From an uncultured Ulvibacter sp. (GTDB taxonomy: Bacteria > Bacteroidota > Bacteroidia > Flavobacteriales > Flavobacteriaceae): DNA of 64,000 bases. The notes beneath the pieces are model-generated. The model searched no databases. It was not told where the DNA came from and saw only the letters and a program-made list of their open reading frames with translations. A program made the translations under genes and the position numbers. This document shows, piece by piece, positions 46,420 through 56,065 of this stretch. The stretch covers positions 496,001 through 560,000 of the forward strand of contig CALSSW010000001.1 of NCBI GenBank assembly GCA_943789105.1. Reading direction: 5' to 3'. How positions within the stretch are numbered: position 1 is the first letter of the stretch; each line of letters opens with the position of its first letter.

Positions 46420-47907
46420 TTACTTGCTTAATTTAGGCGGAAATATCTTCGAGAAAATATACCCTACAATCATTGCCAGTAAAAAGGAAGGTGCCAACAC
46501 ATCCAACTCTTTAAAATAAGGGCCAATTGTTTCCATCTCTGAGACTACAAATTTAAAAAAGATTACAGATAAAAAACCAGTAACCATAGAGGCCATCGCA
46601 CCTTTTTCTGAGTATCCTTTCCAAAATAATGATAAGATAATTACAGGACAGAACGTGGCTGCTATCCCAGACCAGCCAAAAATCATAATCCAGAAAACTT
46701 CCCTATCTGGATATAGATTATATAATAAAACGGCAATACCAAGTGCGGCTAGTGCCATTACAATAGTGACCCCTCTAGAGAAATTTGCTAAGTCCTCATC
46801 TTTTAAATCTGGCCTAAATATTTTTTGATAAAAATCTCTTGTAACAGCGCTAGAGGCTAGTATAAGTAATGAATCTATAGTAGACATAATTGCCGAGAGC
46901 ACAATGGCAATAAAAATAGCCACTAAAATGGTGGGCAAAAACTCATTGGTAATCATACTCAGGACATCTTCTCCTCCAGTACCCAGAATAGCTTCTGGGT
47001 CTTGCCCTTGCCCCGTGAAATAAATTCTAGCCAAAATACCAATAGTAACTGCAGCGGCATCAGTTAGGAGCGTGAAAAGTAGCGCAACCCACTTACCTTT
47101 ATCTATTTCGTGTTCGCTATTGATTGACATAAAACGAACATACACTTGTGGCGAGCCTAAAAAACCAAGCCCAATCATGGAAAAACCTAGTATGGTAAAT
47201 AAGTTCATCCATGGGTCATCACTTCTTCCCATGAGTTGGGTTAAAGTTGGGTCTATGGCATTAAGCCCTTGGGTTATGCCAGCTCCATGATCCATAGAGA
47301 ACCAAACCACAATAGGAAGCAATACTAGACCAAAAAACATCAAAACACCTTGAAACATGTCTGACCAAACAGCCGCTACAAAACCCCCAATAAATATATA
47401 TACTAGTACAATACTAAAGCCAACAAGTACACCAATACGATAATCAATACCCAGCATAGACTCAAAAGCTATGCCTGTCACGTCCATTTGTGAGGCTACA
47501 TATATAACTACAAAAACAACTAGTACAGAGGCGGCAATTATCCTTAGGGTGTTTGTAGAGGATTTAAAATGACTTTGCAGATAGTCTGGAATGGTAATGG
47601 CCTTGTAGCTGTCTGACATTTTTTTAAACTTTTTTGCCATAAATTGCCAGGATATAAAAACACCAAGGAGTTCACCAGCTACGACCCAATATCCAGAATA
47701 CCCAGCTATGGCTCCCATGCCTGTAAGGCCTATTAAAAGCCATCCAGATTCACCAGTTGCTCTGGCAGAAAATGCAACCGCCCAAAAGCCCATCTTTTTT
47801 CCGCCTAAATAATAATCACTCATACTCTTTACTCTTCGAGAGGCAATTATTCCTATTAAAAATAGAATAGCTACATAAATACCTAGCACGATAATTTTTG
47901 TGATCAT
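46420..47907 (-). CDS. putP: Sodium/solute symporter (PutP-like)
   Basis: A 495-residue sodium:solute symporter (SSS family) with about 13 transmembrane helices. Typical blocks are SDYYLGGKKMGFWAVAFSARATGES near the N-terminus (SDYYLGGKKMG, then SARATGESGW), SMIGLGFLGSPQVYVRFM, and SAIMSTIDSLLILASSAVTRD with the sodium-site serines. The pattern is close to sodium/proline symporters, so proline is the likely substrate, though not proven. It converges on tRNA-His. No proline dehydrogenase gene is adjacent. Confidence 0.87.
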   Translation of the reverse strand: MITKIIVLGIYVAILFLIGIIASRRVKSMSDYYLGGKKMGFWAVAFSARATGESGWLLIGLTGMGAIAGYSGYWVVAGELLGVFISWQFMAKKFKKMSDSYKAITIPDYLQSHFKSSTNTLRIIAASVLVVFVVIYVASQMDVTGIAFESMLGIDYRIGVLVGFSIVLVYIFIGGFVAAVWSDMFQGVLMFFGLVLLPIVVWFSMDHGAGITQGLNAIDPTLTQLMGRSDDPWMNLFTILGFSMIGLGFLGSPQVYVRFMSINSEHEIDKGKWVALLFTLLTDAAAVTIGILARIYFTGQGQDPEAILGTGGEDVLSMITNEFLPTILVAIFIAIVLSAIMSTIDSLLILASSAVTRDFYQKIFRPDLKDEDLANFSRGVTIVMALAALGIAVLLYNLYPDREVFWIMIFGWSGIAATFCPVIILSLFWKGYSEKGAMASMVTGFLSVIFFKFVVSEMETIGPYFKELDVLAPSFLLAMIVGYIFSKIFPPKLSK

Positions 47908-47984
47908 TTCTGTTTTATTTAATTAAGTACACTTGCTGTTTGCAAAAGGGAGCAGTGTGTTACTATTTGATACTATGATTTAAA

Positions 47985-50510
47985 CTACATATGATCTCCA
48001 AAGAATATAGCGTTCATTAATAACTTATTTGTACCGTACCAAAAAGCTCTAAAATTAGTATTGTCTGTAAAATAGAGTACATTTCCACGCCCAAGGTTTG
48101 CTTTTTTAAAGGGGACCGTATTTTTTAAAAACGCTAAGTTGGGTTTAGAAATATAACCACTAAGCAGTGGGCTAGTAGCATATTTTATAGGGTTGTTGTA
48201 GCTGTTTTTATCTGCCTCTAAAAATAGTGTGGTATTTCTAAAAACAGGAAGGTTTTTGTTTTTGTATCCAAATGCAATAGGGTGGGAGCGGTCTAGTGTT
48301 GTCTGGAAAATAGCTCCTCCAATATATTGTGCACCTTTATAATCTCCACGCTGTTCAAAAATAATATTGTTTGCTGTCTCCTTTTTAGTTTTGAAATTCA
48401 TTTTCATAAACTCGTTTTTTTCTAACCATTTACCAGCGCTTTTATAGCCAATAAGTGTCCCGCCGCTTTGAACCCATGTCTTTAATTTTTTAGCAGCATC
48501 TTTGTTTAAAGCATCGCCTCTAGTGGCAGGCATTATGATATCTGTATACTTACTAATATCTGCTCTTCCAAAGTTTTTTGTGTCCAGTTTTGTGATATGT
48601 ATGTCATAGCGCTGGTCAAACAAATGCCAGATTTCTCCAGCATCATAGGGGTTAATGCCGTCACCAACAAGCATGGCCACCTTTGGAAAGTTTAGGGCTT
48701 TGAATTGATTACTACCTAGATTTATTTTTTGAGTTTGTCCAGAGTTTGCAGGGTCTATAGTGACTCCTGTTTGTACAACTATTTGCTGTATAGCATCTGC
48801 TATATCTTTTGGTGAAAGGTCTTGATTTTGAACAGGAATTAAAATAGTACCATAGTCATACGCCTTATTTTCACTGCTAAAAGGTGTTATGGCTACTTTG
48901 GATCGTATTCCTTTTTTTAAAAGCATGTTGAGGGCTTTAGGCGTATAGTAATCATGCCATTGCATTAGATAGCCATACCCCGAATATTTTGGGGCAGTGG
49001 CTTCTGGTTTTGTTAAGGTTGTTATTTTCTCTCCCACTTTATTAGTAGGTATATTTTCATTGTAATCTAGATTAAATGCTAAAGGAAAAGTCCAGGCGCT
49101 AACATCATAAAATAAACTGTCCTTAAATTCGGTTCTCTTTTCAAACATTGCATTTATAAGCCTGTGCTGTTTTTGGTTTTTTGGCACAGCATAACTACTC
49201 TCTTTGGTGTAGTGTTTTCCCTTTGAGGTGAAATCGTTGGCTATTTTATGTACCTGGATGTTTTGGCGCATTAGTATTTCGGCTAAATGATAGGCCTTAG
49301 AGGGATCTTTTTCATCTCCAAATACAATAGCGTCAGCCTTTCCAGCTTCTTTAAAAGCTTGCTGGTAAAACTCTTTTTGGTAGGTTAGTATTTTTTGACG
49401 CATCGCAACAGCTGCCTCTAAAGTTGATAGTGCTGCTGTAAATTGATTGCGAATAGTGAAGGGGAATGTTAAGATGCCGTTTACACTTTCTTGGGCATGG
49501 CCTCTGGAGGATGCCTGTTCAAACAAAATACCAATACTTCCATTGATATCTGGAAAGGTGGATCCTTTACCATAATAGAAGTCATCAAAACTTTCTTTGG
49601 AATAATAAAAGCTACCAATTTTATCAAAAGCCGTTGCGTGATAGGTGCCAATTTCTCCAGTTAAATCTTGATTTTGTTGGGGTGTTAATGGATGTGTTCT
49701 AGAAGGAATACCGGGCTGAAAAAAGAAACTAGAATTTGTTCCCATCTCGTGGTGGTCTGTCAAAATATTAGGCATCCATTTATGAAATGTTGCAATACGT
49801 GCTTGGCTTTCAGGTAATTGCGCTGGAAGCCAATCACGGTTCATGTCAAACCAATAATGATTAGTGCGCCCACCAGGCCATACCTCATCATATTCTCTGT
49901 CATTTGGGTCTGGATTTATGTTTTTACTTTTGTTGCTGTTTGCCCAATAGGCAAAACGCTGAAGCCCATCTGGGTTGTATGATGGATCAAATAATATAAT
50001 GGTGTTGCTAAGCAGTGTATCTATAGATGGTCCTTGTGCTGCGGCCAAATAATAGGCTACTACAAGTGATGCGTTAGACCCGCTGGGTTCATTTCCGTGA
50101 ATAGAAAAACCTTGTTGAACTACAATAGGCATCTCATTGATTTTTGTAGTGCTAGGTTGTTTTTGAGTTAACTCAAGATGCTGCTTTCTAATGGTTTCAA
50201 TGTTTAAATGGTTTTTTGCAGAAGTTATAGTTAGCAATAGCAGTGGGCGGCCTTCAAAGGTAGTACCTCTATTTTCTATGGTTATTCTATCACTGCTATT
50301 AGCCAGAGTATACATGTATTGTACCAGTTTGTCATGGGTGATGTGCCAGTCTCCAACTTGATGGCCTATACTGCTTTTGGGAGTTGGAATATTAGGATTA
50401 TAACTAACATCATCTGGAAGATAATAATCAAGAGCTACGCTATAGTCTTGCGCAATACTCTTTGAGATTCCTAGTATTAATAGTATTGCTATAAGGGTCT
50501 GTTTTTTCAT
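47985..50510 (-). CDS. Secreted M14 family zinc carboxypeptidase with C-terminal amidotransferase-like domain
   Basis: An 841-residue exported peptidase. A signal peptide (1-20) is followed by the M14 catalytic domain (about 50-350), with the zinc ligands His138 and Glu141 in FSIHGNEPSGSN, and NRDWLPAQLPESQ and LTDHHEMGTNSSFFF further on. The C-terminal half includes a class I glutamine-amidotransferase-like fold (about 590-700, with YTDIIMPATRGDALN and WVQSGGTLIGYKSAG) without a clear catalytic cysteine. This two-domain M14 form is common in marine Bacteroidota and likely degrades extracellular peptides. It has no T9SS domain. Confidence 0.88.
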   Translation of the reverse strand: MKKQTLIAILLILGISKSIAQDYSVALDYYLPDDVSYNPNIPTPKSSIGHQVGDWHITHDKLVQYMYTLANSSDRITIENRGTTFEGRPLLLLTITSAKNHLNIETIRKQHLELTQKQPSTTKINEMPIVVQQGFSIHGNEPSGSNASLVVAYYLAAAQGPSIDTLLSNTIILFDPSYNPDGLQRFAYWANSNKSKNINPDPNDREYDEVWPGGRTNHYWFDMNRDWLPAQLPESQARIATFHKWMPNILTDHHEMGTNSSFFFQPGIPSRTHPLTPQQNQDLTGEIGTYHATAFDKIGSFYYSKESFDDFYYGKGSTFPDINGSIGILFEQASSRGHAQESVNGILTFPFTIRNQFTAALSTLEAAVAMRQKILTYQKEFYQQAFKEAGKADAIVFGDEKDPSKAYHLAEILMRQNIQVHKIANDFTSKGKHYTKESSYAVPKNQKQHRLINAMFEKRTEFKDSLFYDVSAWTFPLAFNLDYNENIPTNKVGEKITTLTKPEATAPKYSGYGYLMQWHDYYTPKALNMLLKKGIRSKVAITPFSSENKAYDYGTILIPVQNQDLSPKDIADAIQQIVVQTGVTIDPANSGQTQKINLGSNQFKALNFPKVAMLVGDGINPYDAGEIWHLFDQRYDIHITKLDTKNFGRADISKYTDIIMPATRGDALNKDAAKKLKTWVQSGGTLIGYKSAGKWLEKNEFMKMNFKTKKETANNIIFEQRGDYKGAQYIGGAIFQTTLDRSHPIAFGYKNKNLPVFRNTTLFLEADKNSYNNPIKYATSPLLSGYISKPNLAFLKNTVPFKKANLGRGNVLYFTDNTNFRAFWYGTNKLLMNAIFFGDHM

Positions 50511-50583
50511 TAGTGCTTCTATTTCATTTCCTAGTAAAAATACAAAATAGACATCGTTTAGAGCCTATAAAAAATAGGATAAA

Positions 50584-50615
50584 AAAAAACCGGCCTTACA
50601 TAACCGGCCGGTTTT
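50584..50615 (-). terminator. Terminator of the PUR/DUF3276 gene
   Basis: AAAAACCGGCC (50584-50594) pairs with GGCCGGTTTTT (50605-50615), with a 10-base loop. On the minus strand a T-run follows. It lies 25 bases after the gene ending at 50640. Confidence 0.82.
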
Positions 50616-50639
50616 TAGTGTTAAATAGTTATTTAATGA

Positions 50640-51038
50640 TTAAATATCATCAAAGTCTAAATCTGTAAAGTTTGTTTTTGCAGGTTGGTCCTCGCTAGGA
50701 TTTGAGTCTTCAGATTCCTGCGCTGGGGTTTGTTCTGCCTTGATGTAATCACTGCGGTGACGCTCACTAATTACTTCTTCCCCTTTTTCTTTGATAACAT
50801 AATCTATCATTTGTTCAAGGTTGTCTTTGAACTCATGAAAGTCTTCCTTGTATAGGTAAATCTTGTGCTTTTTGTAATGAAAAGAACCATCATCGTTAGT
50901 AAATTTTTTGCTCTCTGTAATGGTTAGATAATAGTCACCAGCTTTTGTAGCTCTTACGTCAAAAAAATAAGTACGCCTTCCAGCACGCATTACCTTGCTA
51001 AATATTTCTTCTTGCTCCATCGAGTATTTCTCGCCCAT
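50640..51038 (-). CDS. PUR-alpha-like / DUF3276 nucleic-acid-binding protein
   Basis: A 132-residue protein with a single PUR domain (about 8-85): EEIFSKVMRAGRRTYFFDVR, YYLTITESKKFTNDDG and KHKIYLYKEDFHEFKDNL are characteristic. Bacteroidota and spirochaete PUR proteins bind single-stranded DNA and RNA as dimers. The C-terminal 45 residues are acidic and low-complexity, ending FTDLDFDDI, resembling the acidic tails of SSB proteins. Monocistronic with its own terminator. Confidence 0.87.
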   Translation of the reverse strand: MGEKYSMEQEEIFSKVMRAGRRTYFFDVRATKAGDYYLTITESKKFTNDDGSFHYKKHKIYLYKEDFHEFKDNLEQMIDYVIKEKGEEVISERHRSDYIKAEQTPAQESEDSNPSEDQPAKTNFTDLDFDDI

Positions 51039-51107
51039 AATTGTAAAGTTTCTATAATTTATTTATACTCAAAAATCATAAAAAAAAATAAAAGCGGCAA
51101 CTTAAAG

Positions 51108-52865
51108 TTAGATTTCTTTTTCGGTGCGCTGTTTTAAGTACAATTCTTTGTAGTATCCAGGTATGTTTACCAATTTATTGTGTGTGCCTTGCTGTATAAT
51201 GCAACCCTCTTCTAAAATTATGATTTTATCAGCATTTTTGGCAGATGAGACTCTGTGGCTTACAATAACGGTAGTTTTATTTTGAGAGATATGATTTAAA
51301 TTGCTGAGTATTTCTTCTTCTGTTTCTGTGTCTACTGCAGATAGGCAATCATCAAACAATAAAATAGCAGGATCTTTAATAAGGGCTCTGGCTATGGACA
51401 CTCGCTGTTTTTGCCCACCACTTAAAGTGATACCTCGTTCGCCTAATATAGTTTGGTAGCCTTTAGTAAATCCTTCAATATTTGTATGCACAGCCGCTAA
51501 GGTTGCTGCTGCGATTACTTGTTGGTGTGTTGCGTCTTGTTTTCCGAATTTTATATTCTCGCTAATACTCTCGCTAAATAAAAAAGCATCTTGAGGTACA
51601 AAGCCAATACTACTGCGCAAACTTTGTAAATTAAGATCTTTGATTGGGGTGTTATCAATAAAGAGGGTCTTCGGCTCGGTGTCATACAAGCGTGCAATGA
51701 GTTCTAAAATGGTAGATTTTCCAGATCCGGTATTACCTAAAATGGCAATTGTTTCTCCGGGCTGTATGGTAAAAGAAATATTTTTTAATGCCTGAATGTT
51801 TGTGTCATCATAAGTAAAACTCAGGTTTTTAAAAGCAATGCTTCCTTTTATAGGTGTTGCTATTTTTGAGGTATTAACAATTGCAGGTTCTGTTTTTAAA
51901 AATTCATTGATTCTTTTTTGAGAGGCCTCAGCTTGTTGTATCATTGAGGTTACCCATCCTACAATTGCTACGGGCCAAGTGAGCATATTTACATAAATTA
52001 AAAAAGATACAATGGTTCCAAAATCTTGAATTTCACCAGTAATAAATTTAGAGCCACCTATGTAGATAACCAGAATGTTGCTCGCGCCAATTAAAAGCAT
52101 CATTAGAGGAAAAAATAAGGCCTGTACTTTTGTTAAGTTAATGTTTTTTTCTTTGCTGGCTTGAGAAAGACTCTCAAATTCTTGCGTTGTGCTGGGTTCA
52201 ATACCATAGGCCTTAATAACACCAATACCACTAAAACTCTCTTGTGTAAATGTGGTGAGTTTAGACAGGTACTCTTGCACAACGGTAGAGCGCTTATGAA
52301 TAGCAATACTAAGTTTGTAAATCATGATAGATAACACAGGCAACGGCGCTATTGCATACAAAGTGAGCTCTGGATCTGAGAGAAACATGTAGCTAATAAC
52401 TACCACAAACAGTGTAATGGTTGATGTGCTATACATGATGGCAGGGCCAATATACATTCTTACTTTACCTACATCTTCGCTTATACGGTTCATTAAATCT
52501 CCGGTACGATTTTGTTTGTAAAAACCTAAAGATAGTTTTTGGTAATGCTGGTATACTTCGTTTTTTAAATCAAACTCTACCTTTCTAGAAACTACAATAA
52601 TGGTTTGGCGCATTACAAAAGTAAATACTGCCGCCAGTAGTGTTGCCCCAAATAATAAAATAATATTTATTAGTAATTCATGCTCTACTGAAGAAAAGTC
52701 TGTAATTTTACCATTAATCTTTTGTTCCACAATAGTTATGGAGTCTCCCACTTTCATTGGTACTGCCAATTTAAAAACAGCAGCAATGACAGTGGTAATA
52801 AGACCAAGTAATAACCTGCCCCTATATTTGTGAAGGTATTTATTGAGGTACTGGAGTTCTTTCAT
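51108..52865 (-). CDS. ABC exporter, half-transporter (ABCB/MdlA-like)
   Basis: A 585-residue fused membrane-ATPase protein, which should work as a dimer. Six transmembrane helices span about 15-310. The ATPase domain has Walker A ILGNTGSGKST, signature LSGGQKQRVSIARAL and Walker B LLFDDCLSAVD. The residue after the Walker B aspartate is Asp instead of the usual catalytic Glu, as in MdlA/YheI-type subunits that normally form heterodimers; no second half-transporter is adjacent. ATG 52865 (MKELQYLNKYLHKYRGR) is preferred over a start 8 codons upstream. The substrate is unknown. Confidence 0.88.
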   Translation of the reverse strand: MKELQYLNKYLHKYRGRLLLGLITTVIAAVFKLAVPMKVGDSITIVEQKINGKITDFSSVEHELLINIILLFGATLLAAVFTFVMRQTIIVVSRKVEFDLKNEVYQHYQKLSLGFYKQNRTGDLMNRISEDVGKVRMYIGPAIMYSTSTITLFVVVISYMFLSDPELTLYAIAPLPVLSIMIYKLSIAIHKRSTVVQEYLSKLTTFTQESFSGIGVIKAYGIEPSTTQEFESLSQASKEKNINLTKVQALFFPLMMLLIGASNILVIYIGGSKFITGEIQDFGTIVSFLIYVNMLTWPVAIVGWVTSMIQQAEASQKRINEFLKTEPAIVNTSKIATPIKGSIAFKNLSFTYDDTNIQALKNISFTIQPGETIAILGNTGSGKSTILELIARLYDTEPKTLFIDNTPIKDLNLQSLRSSIGFVPQDAFLFSESISENIKFGKQDATHQQVIAAATLAAVHTNIEGFTKGYQTILGERGITLSGGQKQRVSIARALIKDPAILLFDDCLSAVDTETEEEILSNLNHISQNKTTVIVSHRVSSAKNADKIIILEEGCIIQQGTHNKLVNIPGYYKELYLKQRTEKEI

Positions 52866-52912
52866 GCAGCGCAAAAAGATTTTTAACAAATTCGCATTTT
52901 AACGCGAATGTT

Positions 52913-52944
52913 TTTGATATATGAACACTAATATACTACTTTTG
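52913..52944 (+). promoter_or_regulatory. Predicted promoter of leucine dehydrogenase
   Basis: TTTG at 52913-52916 and TACTTTTG at 52937-52944, separated by 20 bases, match both halves of the Bacteroidota promoter (TTTG, about 19 bases, TAnnTTTG). The predicted start is near 52948, 31 bases before the ATG. This is the best promoter match that I see in the window. Confidence 0.6.
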
Positions 52945-52978
52945 CAAACCATTTTTATGGATATGAAAATTTAAGCCT

Positions 52979-54079
52979 ATGAAAACAGAAGTTGTTTCAA
53001 CTAAAGACATTAAGAAATTGGGTCCAGTTTTTGGTCAATTGTCTTTTCAAGATCATGAGCAAATTGTTTTTTGCAATGACAAAGATACAGGATTAAAAGC
53101 AATAATTGGTATCCATGACACGACCCTAGGACCTGCACTTGGAGGTACTAGAATGTGGCAATATAACAACGAACAAGACGCTTTAAATGATGTGTTGCGT
53201 CTCTCTAGAGGGATGTCTTTCAAGTCTGCAATTACGGGCTTAAATTTAGGTGGCGGAAAAGCAGTTATCATAGGAGATGCTAAAACCCAAAAGACACCAG
53301 AACTTATGTTAAAATTTGGTGAATTTGTTCACAGCCTAGGCGGTAGATACATAACGGCAGAAGATGTTGGTATGGCCACAAGGGATATGGATTTAGTAAG
53401 AACAGTAACACCTTATGTAACTGGTATTAGTGAAGAGAAGGGGGGCGCCGGAAACCCATCACCAATAACTGCCTACGGAACCTTTATGGGTATGAAAGCC
53501 TCTGCAAAGTATGCCTTTGGCACAGATGATCTTGAAAATAGAGTAGTATACGTTCAAGGAATTGGAAATGTAGGTGAAGCTTTGGTAGAACACCTAAGCA
53601 ATGAAGGTGCCAAAGTATTTATTAGTGATATAAACCAGGCGCGTCTAGAGCAGGTAAGAGATAAGTATAGTGTAGAGATTTATACAGGCACTAACTTATA
53701 TACCGAGCAGATGGATATCTATGCGCCTTGCGCTTTAGGAGCTACTTTAAATGACGCCACCATTGGTCAATTAAAAGCCAAGGTAATTGCCGGGGCTGCA
53801 AACAATCAATTGGCAGATGAAAATAAGCACGCTGAATTACTTAAAGAAAGAGGTATTGTGTATGCTCCAGATTTTTTAATCAATGCCGGTGGTATTATTA
53901 ATGTGTATGCAGAGCTAGAAAACTACGGTAAGCAAGAGATTATTCGCAAAACAGAAAATATATACACCACAACTTTAGAAATTTTAAATAAGGCTGAACT
54001 TGAGAATATTACAACCCACCAGGCTGCTTTAAATATTGCGCAAGCAAGAATTGATGCAAGAAAAGCAGAAAAAGCCTAG
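52979..54079 (+). CDS. Leucine (branched-chain) dehydrogenase
   Basis: A 366-residue Glu/Leu/Phe/Val dehydrogenase, oxidatively deaminating branched-chain amino acids with NAD. The N-terminal domain has GPALGGTRMW, then SFKSAITGLNLGGGKAVI, which includes the catalytic lysine region. The NAD domain has VVYVQGIGNVGEALVEHL and the later CALGATLND and IAGAANNQLAD blocks. The pattern is closest to leucine dehydrogenase; phenylalanine or valine preference cannot be excluded. It has its own strong promoter and stands alone. Confidence 0.92.
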   Translation: MKTEVVSTKDIKKLGPVFGQLSFQDHEQIVFCNDKDTGLKAIIGIHDTTLGPALGGTRMWQYNNEQDALNDVLRLSRGMSFKSAITGLNLGGGKAVIIGDAKTQKTPELMLKFGEFVHSLGGRYITAEDVGMATRDMDLVRTVTPYVTGISEEKGGAGNPSPITAYGTFMGMKASAKYAFGTDDLENRVVYVQGIGNVGEALVEHLSNEGAKVFISDINQARLEQVRDKYSVEIYTGTNLYTEQMDIYAPCALGATLNDATIGQLKAKVIAGAANNQLADENKHAELLKERGIVYAPDFLINAGGIINVYAELENYGKQEIIRKTENIYTTTLEILNKAELENITTHQAALNIAQARIDARKAEKA

Positions 54080-54194
54080 TCAGTTTTTTTAAAGTATTAT
54101 ATTTGCTCCGCACTATCATAGAGTAGTATAATTAAGTGCTATTTCTGGTCACAGAAATTTTAATATCAATCATTTTTTTAAGTTCTTTCATACC

Positions 54195-55139
54195 ATGCTA
54201 ACTAGAAGACACATACGGGTAAAGGTTTTGCAATCTATATATGCACTGCGCCAAAGCACTAACCCAGACCTTGAAAAGCAAGAAAAGTTTTTGTTTTATA
54301 GCATAGAGCAAATGCTAGATCTATACGTTTTGTCTTTGCAGCTTCTTGTTGAAATGAGAAAAGCGGATAAGAAATTTTTGGTAACCTCTCAGCAAAAACA
54401 TTTAGCAACCATTGAAGAAAAGAATTTTAGCACTACCTTTTTAGATAATAAAGTGTTAGATTTAATTGAGCAAAATGAGGACCTTTCAAGCTACATTGAA
54501 AATAAAAAGCTCAACTATTGGGATCTAGATGGTGAATATGTAACCATACTGCTTAAAGATTTAAGATCAAAAGAGTTTTACAAAGAGTATGTCCTAAAAC
54601 AAAACACAAGTTTTAAAGAAGATAAAGATTTTTTGGTATCTCTCTTTAAAAAAGTGATAGCACCCAGTGATAAGTATTACGAATATATTGAGGATAAAAG
54701 ACTTACCTGGGTAGATGATTTTCCTATAGTGAATACCGCCTTGGCTAAGATGTTGGCGAAAATTTCAGAAAAAAACGCTCGCCCCATACTATTACCTGAA
54801 TTATATAAAAACCAGGATGACAAACACTATGCCAAGCAGTTGTTTACCAAAGTAGTTCTTAACGATGAAAAGTTAAGCCTAGAAGTAGAAGGTAAAACTC
54901 CTAATTGGGATAAAGAACGTATTGCAGAAATGGATATGATTATCTTAAAAATGGGTATTGCTGAGTTTTTATATTTCCCTTCTATTCCTGTTCGTGCCAC
55001 TATTAATGAGTATCTAGAAATTGCAAAGGAGTACTCAACTCCTAAGAGCAGCATTTTTATTAATGGAATTTTAGATAAGCTAGTCAAAGAATTTGAGACT
55101 TCTAAAAAGTTGAATAAAATTGGGCGTGGACTTCGATAG
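54195..55139 (+). CDS. nusB: Transcription antitermination factor NusB (long form)
   Basis: Antitermination factor for rRNA operons. At 314 residues it is about twice the size of proteobacterial NusB, which is normal in Bacteroidota. The N-terminus (TRRHIRVKVLQSIYALRQS) is the conserved RNA-binding arginine-rich start. The C-terminal core includes IAEMDMIILKMGIAEFLYF, IPVRATINEYLEIAKEYST and FINGILDKL. It begins a probable nusB-DUF1573-yajC operon with 54- and 20-base gaps, ending in a strong hairpin. Confidence 0.95.
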   Translation: MLTRRHIRVKVLQSIYALRQSTNPDLEKQEKFLFYSIEQMLDLYVLSLQLLVEMRKADKKFLVTSQQKHLATIEEKNFSTTFLDNKVLDLIEQNEDLSSYIENKKLNYWDLDGEYVTILLKDLRSKEFYKEYVLKQNTSFKEDKDFLVSLFKKVIAPSDKYYEYIEDKRLTWVDDFPIVNTALAKMLAKISEKNARPILLPELYKNQDDKHYAKQLFTKVVLNDEKLSLEVEGKTPNWDKERIAEMDMIILKMGIAEFLYFPSIPVRATINEYLEIAKEYSTPKSSIFINGILDKLVKEFETSKKLNKIGRGLR

Positions 55140-55193
55140 TCTATAAAAAATACTTAATTTAGCCACACTTAAAAATCTTTAATTATTTATACT

Positions 55194-55670
55194 ATGAAAA
55201 ATTCAATTTTAGCAATAGCTGTAATCGCATTATTTGCCTTTACATCTTGCAAGAAAAACGCTGCAGATAGCGTAGTTGAGACTAATGTTACTAAAGCAGC
55301 AGACCGTGATTCAAAAACTGGTGAGTTTCCAGTAATGACATTTGACGAAAAGCAATACGACTTTGGCGAAATTACTCAAGGTACTCCAGTAGAGCATATT
55401 TTTACCTACACAAACACTGGAAAAAGCAATCTAGTAGTTGTAAGTGCAAAAAGTAGTTGTGGTTGTACAGTACCAACTTTCACAAAAGAGCCGGTTGCTC
55501 CAGGTGAGTCAGGTGAGATGTTAGTGAAATTTAATGGTAGTGGAAAAAACCAAGTAAGCAAAACCATAACCATCACTGCAAATACACAAGCTGGAAAAGA
55601 AACACTAATGATCAAAGCTTTTGTAAACCCTAAAGAGGGAGCAGCAGCGGTACCAGGTGTAACAAAATAA
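55194..55670 (+). CDS. DUF1573 lipoprotein
   Basis: A 158-residue lipoprotein; the signal peptide ends FAFTSC with Cys20. One DUF1573 (Ig-like, ASPM-SPD-2-Hydin-type) domain covers about 47-145, with YDFGEITQGTPVEHIFTY, SSCGCTVPTF and KTITITANT. These domains are common in the Bacteroidota envelope, with unknown function; the CGC motif may be a redox or metal site. It lies between nusB and yajC. Confidence 0.88.
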   Translation: MKNSILAIAVIALFAFTSCKKNAADSVVETNVTKAADRDSKTGEFPVMTFDEKQYDFGEITQGTPVEHIFTYTNTGKSNLVVVSAKSSCGCTVPTFTKEPVAPGESGEMLVKFNGSGKNQVSKTITITANTQAGKETLMIKAFVNPKEGAAAVPGVTK

Positions 55671-55690
55671 TATAAATTAGATAAATTAAT

Positions 55691-55981
55691 ATGGGAGACA
55701 TATCTCAAATGTTACCTTTGCTTTTGTTATTTGTTGTGATGTATTTTTTTTTAATACGTCCGGGTTTACAAAAACAAAAGAAAGAAAAAAAGTATCTAGA
55801 AGCACTTAAAGCTGGCGACAAAGTTGTTACTAAAAGTGGATTGCATGGTAAGTTACTAAGTCTTAATGATGATGGAACTTGTGTGATTGAAACAGGTGCA
55901 GGTAAGATGAAGTTTGAAACTTCTTCTATTTCTATGGAGATTAGTACAAAAGCTAATACTGCTGTAGCGAAGAAAAAATAA
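55691..55981 (+). CDS. yajC: Preprotein translocase accessory subunit YajC
   Basis: A 96-residue Sec-translocon accessory protein with one N-terminal transmembrane helix (about 6-23: MLPLLLLFVVMYFFLIRP) followed by QKQKKEKKYLEALKAGDKVVTKSGLHGKL, the canonical YajC domain. The lysine-rich end is typical. It is the last gene of the nusB-DUF1573-yajC unit and is followed by a perfect hairpin terminator. Confidence 0.95.
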   Translation: MGDISQMLPLLLLFVVMYFFLIRPGLQKQKKEKKYLEALKAGDKVVTKSGLHGKLLSLNDDGTCVIETGAGKMKFETSSISMEISTKANTAVAKKK

Positions 55982-55998
55982 GAAATATTTATTCTATT

Positions 55999-56036
55999 AA
56001 AAAACCTCTAGTGTAGCACTAGAGGTTTTTTTTATG
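55999..56036 (+). terminator. Terminator of nusB-DUF1573-yajC
   Basis: AAAAAACCTCTAGTG (55999-56013) pairs perfectly with CACTAGAGGTTTTTT (56017-56031) around a three-base loop, then more T. It lies between converging yajC and pepT and may serve both. Confidence 0.92.
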
Positions 56037-56065
56037 GGTATTCATTTTTTGATATACTATTGTTA

